From: a virus
Virus record (IMG/VR): IMGVR_UViG_3300034062_007329
Location: 1-64,000 of that record
Reading direction: 5' to 3' (one strand)
Length of the DNA: 64,000 bases
Position numbers and translations under genes: made by a program. The notes below the pieces were generated by a model. It was not told where the DNA came from and searched no databases. It saw only the letters and a list, made by a program, of their open reading frames with translations. Position 1 is the stretch's first letter, and every line of letters begins with the position of its first letter. Positions 34,456 to 41,914 of this stretch are shown one piece after another.

Positions 34456-34690
34456 TTATTTCCAGATTGGTCATTTGTATGAAATAGAAATTAAGTCCTA
34501 CGAAAATGGAGATATTCCAGAAATAACAAAAGCGGTCTTAGTTCTAAAGAATATTACAAAAGAACATAATGTTAAAATCTACGAAGGTAGAACCGCAATG
34601 CTACTATGCTATCTGGATGATCCATCCGAAACAACAATCACTTATCTTTATCGCGAGGAAAGTAGCCAATGGCTGAAAAAGATATCCTGA
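34439..34690 (+). CDS. F-Q-V-G-H-L-Y paralogue 1
   Basis: 83 aa. CDYFQIGHLYEIEIKS ... EESSQWLKKIS. Tandem paralogue of the following gene (EYFQVGHLYEVTYNK ... LKKIS). The C-terminal QWLKKIS is read out of frame from the next gene's first codons (22-nt overlap). Confidence 0.62.
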   Translation: MTKLCDYFQIGHLYEIEIKSYENGDIPEITKAVLVLKNITKEHNVKIYEGRTAMLLCYLDDPSETTITYLYREESSQWLKKIS

Positions 34691-34905
34691 AAGAATATTT
34701 CCAGGTTGGTCACTTATACGAAGTGACATACAACAAGCTTTCGCAGATTAAAGAGAATGGTGGGATTGTAAAAAAAACCTTCTTGCTTAAACACATTAAT
34801 CCATTTCTTAGCAAAGATATGTTGTTTGAGGATATCGAGAATGGCGAAGAACAATTCTTCTACTATGAAGAATACAACATAGATACCCTCAAAAAAATCT
34901 CTTGA
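34669..34905 (+). CDS. F-Q-V-G-H-L-Y paralogue 2
   Basis: 78 aa. Same fold outline as its upstream neighbour: V-G-H-L-Y-E-V core, F-L-L-K-H-I strand, C-terminal LKKIS. Its stop overlaps the -35 of the next promoter. Confidence 0.62.
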   Translation: MAEKDILKEYFQVGHLYEVTYNKLSQIKENGGIVKKTFLLKHINPFLSKDMLFEDIENGEEQFFYYEEYNIDTLKKIS

Positions 34906-34930
34906 CGGGCGACCCTGCGCGTGATAATAT
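34902..34930 (+). promoter_or_regulatory. Promoter with 5' hairpin leader
   Basis: TTGACG, 17 nt ending TGA, TAATAT; leader hairpin CGCTG/CAGCG then AAGG. Confidence 0.72.
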
Positions 34931-34970
34931 GTTCTTAACGCTGGTGGTCAGCGAGAAAAGGATATTATAA

Positions 34971-35672
34971 ATGCGTTGGGGATATAATCGTTTTGCAAAG
35001 CCCAAGGTTGTCGTGCAGAAGGTGAATGATCCTTCTATTCCCGCTCGCCTTGATGCTCTTATCAACAATGGCGTGATTACCACTAACGATAAGGCTATCT
35101 GCGAATCGCTTAAGCAGGGTTGGGATCGCTATGGTTCAATCACCGCTGGTCAAAACGGATTGCTTCTTAAGATGGAGCAGCGTTATGATGCAAGCGAGGT
35201 TGCCAAGCGAACCGCTGCACAAAGCGATTGGCTTTCTAACTTTACTCCCGAAATGCGTGCAAGGCTGAATGTTTGCGCGCAGTATTACGTTACCACTCCG
35301 TATTTCCGTGATATCGCGGTTCGCGTTATGAACGAGCCTACTTGGACGCCCAGCGAAAAGCAGTATCGCGCTATGTGTGAAAACAAGTATGCCCAGCGGA
35401 TCATGGAGAATATCGAAACGCCTGTTAAGTATCCTGTTGGTTCAATTGTAGAGATCCGCAAGACCGCTCGTTATTGGGGTGATAACAAGATTTGTGCTGT
35501 TATCGCGTATGAGAACGCGGTTGGTCCTGCAAGGGGTTCGCGGCAATACACCTTGATGCCTTTTGGTGGTGATAACAAGATCACGATGCCAGAGCGTGAT
35601 ATCAAGATTTACCGCGCAAAGCCCGAACACGAACAGGGGATTGAGGATGACAATGAAGATGCGCCCTTTTAA
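34971..35672 (+). CDS. Hypothetical protein with C-terminal V-G-x-V domain
   Basis: 233 aa. Helical N-terminus (ARLDALINNGVITTND, KQGWDRYGSITAGQ), then YPVGSIVEIRKTARYWGDN and TMPERDIKIY, which match the C-terminal domain of the 264-aa protein at 36352. Probably an N-terminal helical domain fused to the beta-barrel family of this window. Confidence 0.62.
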   Translation: MRWGYNRFAKPKVVVQKVNDPSIPARLDALINNGVITTNDKAICESLKQGWDRYGSITAGQNGLLLKMEQRYDASEVAKRTAAQSDWLSNFTPEMRARLNVCAQYYVTTPYFRDIAVRVMNEPTWTPSEKQYRAMCENKYAQRIMENIETPVKYPVGSIVEIRKTARYWGDNKICAVIAYENAVGPARGSRQYTLMPFGGDNKITMPERDIKIYRAKPEHEQGIEDDNEDAPF

Positions 35673-35901
35673 TGATGTGAATGGTGTTTGGCACGATAGC
35701 GTCGGTGTGCCAATTGACAAACACGAAAGGGATAAGTGGGGAACCGAATGTGCTGAGTGGTTGGCAAAAGAGCCAAACGAGTATTTTGTTTATACCCGAA
35801 GCGGCGATACCATCGTAATTGGTATTCGTGACAGCGACGGCAACACCATCGAAATTTTTGATTGCAAAATCCGAAGGGATATGAGGTTCATTAATGAGTG
35901 A
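35653..35901 (+). CDS. Hypothetical protein
   Basis: 82 aa starting MKMRPFNDVNGVWHDSVGV. GAGG lies 6 nt before this ATG; ATG 35647 also possible. Overlaps both neighbours. Ends in beta strands (TIVIGIRDSDGNTIEIF). Confidence 0.55.
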   Translation: MKMRPFNDVNGVWHDSVGVPIDKHERDKWGTECAEWLAKEPNEYFVYTRSGDTIVIGIRDSDGNTIEIFDCKIRRDMRFINE

Positions 35902-36085
35902 TTCTAAGAAGATGACATATGAGCAGATGGAGTTTATGTACCAAACCGCAATTCAGGCAGCTACCAAAACGCTGTTTGAGGATCATTACGCGGATCACGG
36001 ATGGACGCAGAAGGAGTTTACCGAAACGATGCTTTGGACGATGAAGGCAGTTCAGGAGGGTAAGCTGCAAAGGTGGGTTAACTAA
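35894..36085 (+). CDS. Small helical protein
   Basis: 63 aa (MSDSKKMTYEQMEFMYQTA), helical. Overlaps upstream by 8 nt and abuts the next start. No family recognised. Confidence 0.55.
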   Translation: MSDSKKMTYEQMEFMYQTAIQAATKTLFEDHYADHGWTQKEFTETMLWTMKAVQEGKLQRWVN

Positions 36086-36352
36086 ATGGATGCTATTATG
36101 TCAAAGGTTGTGCAAATTAATCTAACTGGACAGGAAGTTCAGGATATGCTTATGCATAAGATTTATGCTAAGTATCCCGATCTTGCAGATGATACTAAGT
36201 GGTGTTGGGAGGATTTCTCTTTGAGTTTCAATAGCCAGAAACTTGAAGCCGGTGCCCTAAACATTATTTTTACTCAGAATAGTGATTATTGTGAGGATAG
36301 CAAGGAAACTACTAATACCCCTATTACCTTCGTTGAAGGCGGTGGAATTTAA
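36086..36352 (+). CDS. Hypothetical protein
   Basis: 88 aa (MDAIMSKVVQINLTGQEV). The second ATG (MSKVVQ) could be the start. Shares one base with the next start (TAATG). No family recognised. Confidence 0.55.
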   Translation: MDAIMSKVVQINLTGQEVQDMLMHKIYAKYPDLADDTKWCWEDFSLSFNSQKLEAGALNIIFTQNSDYCEDSKETTNTPITFVEGGGI

Positions 36353-37146
36353 TGTCTAATAAGAATAGCCACTATAAACTGGACTTCAAGATTAAGAGCA
36401 ACGGCGGTAATCTGACGTTTCAGGATTTCCGTCGTAGGTATTACTGGACGGGAAGTAGCCAATGGAATGTTCCGTTTATTGAGCGTTTCCTTAATCAGCT
36501 TTATGTTGACAACAAGGTTTCTACGATTGTTCCAAAGGACATTAATATTGTCCAAACGGCGATTGATGCTGGTCTTGTGTTGAATAAAGAAGAGGTAATC
36601 GACTTTCATCGTTATGTCGCAGTTGGCAGAGAGGTTTGGTATAAGGATCTCCAAGACGAAACTGGAAGGTTGAAGAATCGACTTATTACTTCAAGTTCGC
36701 GCGAGCGTTATGAGATAATTCTTTCCTATCTTGCAACGCAGACTCCAGAATTCCAGAGTTGTGAAGCGCAATTCCAAACGTGGCTTGCCAAGCGTCCAGG
36801 TTTGGTGGAAGTTTGGAATGAAGTTTTTGAGGAAAAGCCCACGCTTCTTAGGTTTGCAAGGGCTTCAAAGGATCATACTTTCCGAACCAAGTTGGAAAAT
36901 GCCCGTCCTCGCACTTTGAAGATTGGTACTCTTGTTCAGTTAAAGGATAAGTATATTAATAACAGGAGTCGAGATCCATTTTATTGGGAACAAGATTATA
37001 AGAGTTCTCCTCGACTTGGTATGATTGCTGGTTTCAACGAAGATAATGCATATGGTTATGGCTCACGATTGCTCAGGATTATGTGGATCGCAAGCAGCCA
37101 AGAAACTACAATCATGGAACGCGACCTTAAGATCCTTAGTGAGTAA
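36352..37146 (+). CDS. Hypothetical protein with C-terminal I-G-x-L-V domain
   Basis: 264 aa. Helical N-terminus and middle (SSRERYEIILSYLATQTPEF), then LKIGTLVQLKDKYINN ... GMIAGFNEDNAYG ... TTIMERDLKILSE, the same terminal domain as the 34971 protein (both end in x-M-x-E-R-D-x-K-I). A paralogous pair with divergent front ends. Confidence 0.62.
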   Translation: MSNKNSHYKLDFKIKSNGGNLTFQDFRRRYYWTGSSQWNVPFIERFLNQLYVDNKVSTIVPKDINIVQTAIDAGLVLNKEEVIDFHRYVAVGREVWYKDLQDETGRLKNRLITSSSRERYEIILSYLATQTPEFQSCEAQFQTWLAKRPGLVEVWNEVFEEKPTLLRFARASKDHTFRTKLENARPRTLKIGTLVQLKDKYINNRSRDPFYWEQDYKSSPRLGMIAGFNEDNAYGYGSRLLRIMWIASSQETTIMERDLKILSE

Positions 37147-37161
37147 GTAGCAATTACCCTC

Positions 37162-37190
37162 TTGACTTGAGCGGGAGCCTATGGTATCCT
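37162..37190 (+). promoter_or_regulatory. Promoter
   Basis: TTGACT, 17 nt ending TGG, TATCCT; GGAG before ATG 37220. Confidence 0.72.
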
Positions 37191-37219
37191 GTTCTTGTCA
37201 TTTGGAGCGGAGAAAAAGA

Positions 37220-37561
37220 ATGTGGCATCGAAGCAACCTTAGAGATCGTGATTACAAGTCCAGTTCATCTGTATACAAAAAGTATGCTAAACATATCGGC
37301 AAGCTTGTTGGTTGTGAATATTGGGCTGGTAAAACTGCTGAAAACGAGGAAGGGTGGAAAGTTAGAATCTATATGATCTCCGCTGTTACTCCGCAAAGGC
37401 ATTACATGAATCGCTTCGCTTATAAGCTTATTGCAGTTGGGGATCATAACGATTGCGAGTATGGTTGTGCGGGTGTTTTGAAAGATTTGCTCCGTAACAA
37501 GCATATTGCTGGTACGGATATGCAGATGAATAAAAAGAGCGGTTGGAGGTTCCTTGATTGA
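37220..37561 (+). CDS. Hypothetical protein
   Basis: 113 aa starting MWHRSNLRDRDYKSS, with KHIGKLVGCEYWAGK and beta strands ending MNKKSGWRFLD. Promoter upstream. No family recognised. Confidence 0.58.
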   Translation: MWHRSNLRDRDYKSSSSVYKKYAKHIGKLVGCEYWAGKTAENEEGWKVRIYMISAVTPQRHYMNRFAYKLIAVGDHNDCEYGCAGVLKDLLRNKHIAGTDMQMNKKSGWRFLD

Positions 37562-37820
37562 TCCATATGAGTTGCCAGCCGCCGCAAATGTTATTGCGGA
37601 GGAAGTGGTCAAAACATTTACCTGCCTTAAGTGTAAGGGGGAGGTGGAGTATGATCAATTCTTCAAACACGATGATCCCACATTTGACTATGGATTCTAC
37701 GCGCTAAAGGATAGTGGATACGCAGTTGGTGTAGAAATTGTAAAGGGTATGGATCTTTGCGAATGGTGTGTACCTGTGATGTACCACTCAACCGATAAAA
37801 AGGAAAACAATAATGACTAA
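37554..37820 (+). CDS. Zinc-ribbon protein, non-ATG start
   Basis: 88 aa from TTG 37554; no in-frame ATG before the zinc site. FTCLKCKGEVEYDQF and MDLCEWCVPV give two CxxC pairs. The first codons contain a CCAGCCGCC repeat otherwise found between genes, so the true start may lie further in. Confidence 0.5.
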   Translation: MIDPYELPAAANVIAEEVVKTFTCLKCKGEVEYDQFFKHDDPTFDYGFYALKDSGYAVGVEIVKGMDLCEWCVPVMYHSTDKKENNND

Positions 37821-38055
37821 GGAAAAGTTTTACGATACTGCTATGGTTGCTCTTGGATGTTTTATTGGCTTGGTTGTGATTGTGATTCTTGCTCTTGGGT
37901 ATAGCGCAAATAAAACACATCAGGAATTGCAGGAGGTTGAGAAAGGCATCTTTTTTAAGAAGTGTGCTGCCGCTTGTGCGCCTAACGATGTTTATTCTAC
38001 CAAGTATAATCGTTGTACCTGTAATGCTGCTGTAATCGTGAAGGAGATTAATTAA
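37813..38055 (+). CDS. Single-pass membrane protein with Cys motif
   Basis: 80 aa. One transmembrane segment (ALGCFIGLVVIVILALGYSA), then a C-terminal CAAACAPND ... RCTCN motif also found in the lipoprotein-like peptide at 57385 (C-x-x-x-C-A-P ... C-x-C-N). The shared motif suggests related function outside the cytoplasm. Confidence 0.62.
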   Translation: MTKEKFYDTAMVALGCFIGLVVIVILALGYSANKTHQELQEVEKGIFFKKCAAACAPNDVYSTKYNRCTCNAAVIVKEIN

Positions 38056-38370
38056 ATGGCAAAGAGTGATTCTTTTGATCGCTTGATGGATAAGCTGGAT
38101 GCAATTCACCAACAGCTTAGTGATTTTGAGGCAACGATTACAACTGCCCTTATCAAGTTTGAGGGCAAGGTAGATAAGCCAAAGCCAAAGAAGGCAAAGG
38201 ATTTGCCTATCGGCACTAAGGTGACAATTTATGGCTTGGACGAAGGGCGTGAAGCGGACGATATCTACGAAGTTATCGCACACTCTAAGACTTGCGATGA
38301 TGTTGTTATCTTAGAAAATGGTAGTGGTGATATTACCACAGAAAATGCAGATGATCTGGAGATAGTTTAA
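38056..38370 (+). CDS. Coiled coil plus beta domain
   Basis: 104 aa. N-terminal coiled coil (RLMDKLDAIHQQLSDFEATI), then DLPIGTKVTIYGLDEGREAD, an I-G-T-K-V beta domain like the window-wide family. Directly follows the membrane protein gene. Confidence 0.58.
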   Translation: MAKSDSFDRLMDKLDAIHQQLSDFEATITTALIKFEGKVDKPKPKKAKDLPIGTKVTIYGLDEGREADDIYEVIAHSKTCDDVVILENGSGDITTENADDLEIV

Positions 38371-38386
38371 AATAAGGTAAAACGAT

Positions 38387-38740
38387 ATGGGTCTTGATAT
38401 GTATATTCACGACGAACATGGCAACGAGGTTGCATATTGGAGAAAGTTTAATGCCCTTCACGCTTGGTTTGTCACAAATCTCCAAGATGGCGTAGATGAA
38501 TGTCAGCGATCCAGAAGGATTACGAAGGAGGATATTGAACAAATTATCTATATCTTCAAGGCAATTGATGAAGCGCCAATGGCAGCTCAAGTTTTATTGC
38601 CGCCAAGGGATGGTTTCTTCTTTGGTTCTACCGCGTTTGATGAGTATTTGCTGAATGATGTAAGATCCTCAATCCCTGTGTTTGAGCGATTGCTGGAATC
38701 GGTGGATAGGGAGAAATTTTATTATCAGTCAAGTTGGTGA
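38387..38740 (+). CDS. Conserved phage protein (MGLDMYI type)
   Basis: 117 aa. MGLDMYIHDEHGNEVAYWRK ... NALHAWFVTNLQDG follows a phage/plasmid small-protein type that starts M-G-L-D-M-Y and contains Y-W-R-K-x-N-x-L-H-x-W-F. Function unknown. Confidence 0.7.
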   Translation: MGLDMYIHDEHGNEVAYWRKFNALHAWFVTNLQDGVDECQRSRRITKEDIEQIIYIFKAIDEAPMAAQVLLPPRDGFFFGSTAFDEYLLNDVRSSIPVFERLLESVDREKFYYQSSW

Positions 38741-38743
38741 CAA

Positions 38744-38959
38744 ATGGAATACAGAGTTGGGGATATTGTAGAATTTACTTATGGAGCAGTAGAAGCAGGA
38801 ATGTCTGGAACCAGAACCGTTTTGCTTTTGAGGAAACTGGAACAGAAAGATTGGTGGAGGGGAGAACTAATTAACGATTCCAATAATTATTTGGGTAGCA
38901 CTGGGGAGTTTTGTTTAGATCCAGGGGGACATAATAAACTGGTTTGGAGGCAAAGTTAG
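38744..38959 (+). CDS. V-G-D-I-V family small protein
   Basis: 71 aa, MEYRVGDIVEFTYGAVEAG then RTVLLLRKLEQ, a typical copy of the window-wide family. Confidence 0.62.
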   Translation: MEYRVGDIVEFTYGAVEAGMSGTRTVLLLRKLEQKDWWRGELINDSNNYLGSTGEFCLDPGGHNKLVWRQS

Positions 38960-38962
38960 TGC

Positions 38963-38991
38963 TTGACAAGCCCTTCGCTCCGTGATAAGAT
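38963..38991 (+). promoter_or_regulatory. Promoter (first of three without ORF)
   Basis: TTGACA, 17 nt ending TGA, TAAGAT; followed by an AACGCTGGT-type leader but no gene. Confidence 0.68.
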
Positions 38992-39059
38992 GTCTTTAAC
39001 GCTGGTGATCTGGTGTGAGCGAAACACAGAAGTCCAGCAAAAAAAGTGAAACGGGGCGC

Positions 39060-39088
39060 TTGACAACGGCTCGGAGTCGTGGTAGACT
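39060..39088 (+). promoter_or_regulatory. Promoter (second of three)
   Basis: TTGACA, 17 nt ending TGG, TAGACT; leader hairpin GGTGCGCCTCG-type (39097-39122), no ORF. Confidence 0.7.
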
Positions 39089-39147
39089 GTTCTTCAAGGT
39101 GGCGCTGAGTGCGAGGCGCACCGACGAACGAAAGAAAAAAAGAGTGC

Positions 39148-39176
39148 TTGACAAGCCTGCCCGCGTGTGGTAGACT
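39148..39176 (+). promoter_or_regulatory. Promoter (third of three)
   Basis: TTGACA, 17 nt ending TGG, TAGACT; about 110 nt before ATG 39286 and the tRNA cluster. Confidence 0.72.
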
Positions 39177-39285
39177 GAGCGGGTAAGGTTGAGAGGCGGT
39201 GGTTGTTGTTAGAAACCCCGCGTGTTCTTTAACAATTGAATAACACCGTGATATTGTTTCTTTGAACAAAAGAGAAGGAACACAA

Positions 39286-39573
39286 ATGTCAAAAGTGCAA
39301 GTAGATATCACAAATCTTAAGCGGATTCTTCCTGCTTGTAGGCGATGCCGTGTTCGTAGTGACCAAATGCTGCGAGACAGCGAACAGCCAATGATTTGTG
39401 ATAAATGTAGAGATGTAATTAAGAATGACTTTCCTCATATGGTTCCGCTTGAACCTATTCCTTTTGAGAGAGCGAGGGAATGTTTGTTCAACCATGAAAG
39501 AGAGTGCGAATGTTGGCAGGAAGGAATCGCGTTTCCTCCTGAGCCAGCGCATTGGAGAGTGAACGAGCTGTAA
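39286..39573 (+). CDS. Zinc-ribbon protein
   Basis: 95 aa. CRRCRVRSD ... MICDKCRD gives two CxxC pairs, then ERECECWQEG. GAAGGA before the ATG. Last protein gene before the tRNAs, probably cotranscribed with them. Confidence 0.65.
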   Translation: MSKVQVDITNLKRILPACRRCRVRSDQMLRDSEQPMICDKCRDVIKNDFPHMVPLEPIPFERARECLFNHERECECWQEGIAFPPEPAHWRVNEL

Positions 39574-39582
39574 CGCAATACT

Positions 39583-39659
39583 GGACCTGTAGCTTAACTG
39601 GTTAAAGCACTCGACTTATAATCGAGAGAGTCTGGGATCGTTCCCCAGCGGGTCCACCA
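39583..39659 (+). tRNA. tRNA-Ile (UAU)
   Basis: Full cloverleaf: acceptor GGACCTG/CGGGTCC, anticodon arm CTCGA-CTTATAA-TCGAG, T loop, encoded CCA. Reads AUA, rare in most bacterial hosts. Confidence 0.9.
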
Positions 39660-39664
39660 ATTAC

Positions 39665-39753
39665 GGGGATGTGGCGGAATTGGCATACGCAAAGCACTTA
39701 AAATGCTTCGGGTCTTAGCGCCCATGTGGGTTCGACTCCCACCATCCCCACCA
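39665..39753 (+). tRNA. tRNA-Leu (UAA)
   Basis: Acceptor GGGGATG/CATCCCC, anticodon loop CTTAAAA, long variable arm, encoded CCA. Confidence 0.92.
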
Positions 39754-39810
39754 ATTTTGTTAGTCGTTTCGTGGTAGAGACAACTAATTATTATTACGAG
39801 GTGTCTCCCT

Positions 39811-40263
39811 ATGAAAACAAAAGAAGAAATAGAAGCAGCAGTAAGAGATAGTTTATCATACGCTCAAACGCTTTCTAAGTTAGATTTGAAGCCTATGGGT
39901 GGCAACTATCGAATCCTGAAACGCAAGATTGCAGAGTATCAAATAGATACAAAGCATTTTACTGGCAAGGGTCATTTAAAGAATAAAACGCACGACTGGT
40001 CTAAAAAGATTCCTCTTGTTGATATATTAAAAGAGGGAACAATCTATCAAAGTTTTAAGTTAAAAAATAGGTTGTTAAAAGAAAAGATCATTGAAAACAA
40101 ATGTAGTGAATGTGGTCTTGGTGATGAATGGTTTGGCAAGAAAATTAACCATCATTTAGATCACATAAACGGTGTCAACACTGATAATAGGTTAGAGAAT
40201 CTAAGATTGCTCTGCCCTAATTGTCATAGTCAAACTGATACTTATACTGGTAAGAATAAATAG
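39811..40263 (+). CDS. HNH endonuclease in tRNA cluster
   Basis: 150 aa. C-terminal zinc-supported HNH: KCSECGLGDEWFG, HHLDHINGVNTDNRLENL, LLCPNCHSQTDTYTG. N-terminus has a helical, HTH-like region (AQTLSKLDLKPMGGNYRILK). Probably a mobile homing endonuclease lodged between tRNA-Leu and tRNA-Asn. ATG follows CGAGGTGTCTCC. Confidence 0.9.
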   Translation: MKTKEEIEAAVRDSLSYAQTLSKLDLKPMGGNYRILKRKIAEYQIDTKHFTGKGHLKNKTHDWSKKIPLVDILKEGTIYQSFKLKNRLLKEKIIENKCSECGLGDEWFGKKINHHLDHINGVNTDNRLENLRLLCPNCHSQTDTYTGKNK

Positions 40264-40269
40264 TTTAGT

Positions 40270-40345
40270 TGGCGAGTAGCACAATGGCAGTCGCAGCGAG
40301 CTGTTAACTCGCAGGTTGCAGGTTCAAGTCCTGCCTCGCCAGCCA
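40270..40345 (+). tRNA. tRNA-Asn (GUU)
   Basis: Acceptor TGGCGAG/CTCGCCA, anticodon arm GCGAG-CTGTTAA-CTCGC, encoded CCA. Confidence 0.93.
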
Positions 40346-40362
40346 ATTTATGTAATAATCAT

Positions 40363-40438
40363 GGGGAGTTAGCTCATCAGGTAGAGCAAAAGACTTTTAA
40401 TCTTTTGGTGGACGGTTCGAGTCCGTCACTCCCTACCA
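40363..40438 (+). tRNA. tRNA-Lys (UUU)
   Basis: Acceptor GGGGAGT/ACTCCCT, anticodon arm AAAGA-CTTTTAA-TCTTT, encoded CCA. Confidence 0.93.
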
Positions 40439-40468
40439 ATTTTCAAAGTAAGACTATTTAAGTATCAT

Positions 40469-40543
40469 GGCTCGTTCGTCTAATGGTTAGGACGGAAGCC
40501 TTTCAAGCTTCAAACAAGAGTTCAATTCTCTTACGAGTCACCA
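40469..40543 (+). tRNA. tRNA-Glu (UUC)
   Basis: Acceptor GGCTCGT/ACGAGTC, anticodon arm GAAGC-CTTTCAA-GCTTC, encoded CCA. A GACTATTTAA motif lies 7 nt upstream. Confidence 0.92.
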
Positions 40544-40558
40544 ATTTATATAAGGACT

Positions 40559-40693
40559 ATGCGGGCTTATTATTATAAGGTGTTCAACTCTGCTGCGAAC
40601 ACCCAGTCAAGCGCGGAACCTTGAATTCCTTTGCTGAGATGGCATGATTATTAAAGCGCAGATAGTGGTTGGGTCGAGAAACCAACCCCGCAT
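40559..40693 (+). ncRNA. Structured RNA candidate 1 in tRNA cluster
   Basis: 135 nt closed by ATGCGGG/CCCGCAT. Inside are hairpins CTTAT/ATAAG, GGTGTTC/GAACACC (7 bp) and GGTTGG/CCAACC with a TCGA-containing loop next to the closing stem. No anticodon arm, no CCA and no ORF. Not recognised as tmRNA or RNase P. Confidence 0.5.
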
Positions 40694-40703
40694 AATGTTT
40701 TAT

Positions 40704-40777
40704 TGGGAATTCGTCTAAGGGCAGGACGGCAGACTTTGAATCTGCCTATGGTGGTTCAAATCCATCATTCCCAACCA
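40704..40777 (+). tRNA. tRNA-Gln (UUG)
   Basis: Acceptor TGGGAAT/ATTCCCA, anticodon arm GCAGA-CTTTGAA-TCTGC, encoded CCA. Confidence 0.92.
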
Positions 40778-40789
40778 ATTTTGTTTTGC

Positions 40790-40866
40790 GGTCTGGTAGC
40801 TCAATTGGATAGAGCAAAGAGCTTCTACCTCTTAGGTTGGGGGTTCAAGTCCCTCCCAGATCGCCA
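40790..40866 (+). tRNA. tRNA-Arg (UCU)
   Basis: Acceptor GGTCTGG/CCAGATC, anticodon arm AAGAG-CTTCTAC-CTCTT, encoded CCA. Reads AGA. Confidence 0.93.
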
Positions 40867-40872
40867 ATTTGC

Positions 40873-40962
40873 AGAGGGTTGTGTGAGCGGTTGAAACAGC
40901 CAGACTTGAAATCTGGTATACCTTAACGGGTATCAAAGGTTCAAATCCTTTACCCTCTGCCA
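40873..40962 (+). tRNA. tRNA-Ser (UGA)
   Basis: Acceptor AGAGGGT/ACCCTCT, anticodon loop CTTGAAA, long variable arm, discriminator G and encoded CCA. Confidence 0.9.
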
Positions 40963-40973
40963 CTAATTAACAC

Positions 40974-41063
40974 GGATGTTTAGACCGCTAAAGTAGACGG
41001 GTCGCTCTGTAAAAGCGATATCCCTTGTGATCCGAGTGGGCGCGATTCCCTCAACATCCACCA
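40974..41063 (+). tRNA. tRNA-Tyr (GUA)
   Basis: Acceptor GGATGTT/AACATCC, anticodon arm TCGCT-CTGTAAA-AGCGA, long variable arm, encoded CCA. T loop is CGCGATT, with C instead of T at the first position. Confidence 0.87.
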
Positions 41064-41085
41064 ACCTGTAAGCAGGAGGCAACAA

Positions 41086-41265
41086 ATGAAGATCGTTCGT
41101 AATAGCGCGAAGTGTAAGAAGTGCGGGGACGAAATCGAAAGCAAGCATCGTCACGATTTTGTTTCTTGCAAGTGTGGTGAAATCTTTGTTGATGGTGGCA
41201 AGGATTATTTCCGTCGCGGTGCAAAGGATCTTGAGAATATCGTTGATACTTCTGTGAGTGTGTAA
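41086..41265 (+). CDS. Small zinc-ribbon protein
   Basis: 59 aa: KCKKCGDEIES ... VSCKCGEIF. AGGAGG 8 nt before the ATG. Lies between tRNA-Tyr and the next small gene. Confidence 0.68.
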   Translation: MKIVRNSAKCKKCGDEIESKHRHDFVSCKCGEIFVDGGKDYFRRGAKDLENIVDTSVSV

Positions 41266-41327
41266 TTCGATGGGAATGTCTCCCATCCCTAACCGCTGGA
41301 TATTCCAGCAGAGAGAGAAAGAAACAA

Positions 41328-41525
41328 ATGAAGATCGCTAATTCGCTGTGGGCTGTGGTTGAGCGTTCGGATGTTGATGGTGGCAGTTTCGTGATGCGCG
41401 AGGAGATTTTCAGTTCGCGTCAGGATGCCCGCGATTATCTTTCTGAGGTAAAGCGTAGTGGCGTTGTGGATCGCCCTCGTTCGCTGTTCATTCGCCAGTT
41501 GCGCGTTACTAACAAGCGTGGCTAA
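41328..41525 (+). CDS. Small hypothetical protein
   Basis: 65 aa. SLWAVVERSDVDGGSFVMRE then DARDYLSEVKRSG, a beta-helix fold seen in phage accessory proteins. The leader carries two hairpins (GATGGGA/TCCCATC and CTGG/CCAG) before GAGAGAG. Confidence 0.6.
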   Translation: MKIANSLWAVVERSDVDGGSFVMREEIFSSRQDARDYLSEVKRSGVVDRPRSLFIRQLRVTNKRG

Positions 41526-41608
41526 TTATTAAGAACGGTCTGTGATCGTTTGGGCTTTGGTGGTTGCGCCCGTGGGTTGTTCCATAAAGCAACCGCCCCA
41601 ATTTTTAA

Positions 41609-41684
41609 GCCTATTTAGCTCAGTTGGTAGAGCACGTCACTTGTAATGATGAGGTCGCCCGTTCGATTCGGGCAATAGGCTCCA
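41609..41684 (+). tRNA. tRNA-Thr (UGU)
   Basis: Acceptor GCCTATT/AATAGGC, anticodon arm CGTCA-CTTGTAA-TGATG, encoded CCA. Confidence 0.92.
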
Positions 41685-41694
41685 ATTGTTGTAT

Positions 41695-41781
41695 GGGCGA
41701 ATGGCGTAACAGGTAGCCGCGACAGACTCAAAATCTGTTTCCTGCAAAGGAGTGTCGGTTCGATTCCGACTTTGCCCACCA
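41695..41781 (+). tRNA. tRNA-Leu (CAA)
   Basis: Acceptor GGGCGAA/TTTGCCC, anticodon arm ACAGA-CTCAAAA-TCTGT, long variable arm, encoded CCA. Confidence 0.9.
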
Positions 41782-41914
41782 ATCTACACTACAGCAATAA
41801 ACACAAGGTCTGTGGTTTCCAAAGTGGGTTGGAAATTATTGTTGAGCGAACTACAGGTTCTCTGGCATATCCTGTTGTAGAAAAAGCCAGACTTTTTATA
41901 AGGAATTAGCTGAA

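Noticed and set aside
40559-40693. tmRNA or tRNA with intron
   Set aside because: No CCA end, no tag-peptide frame and no recognisable anticodon.
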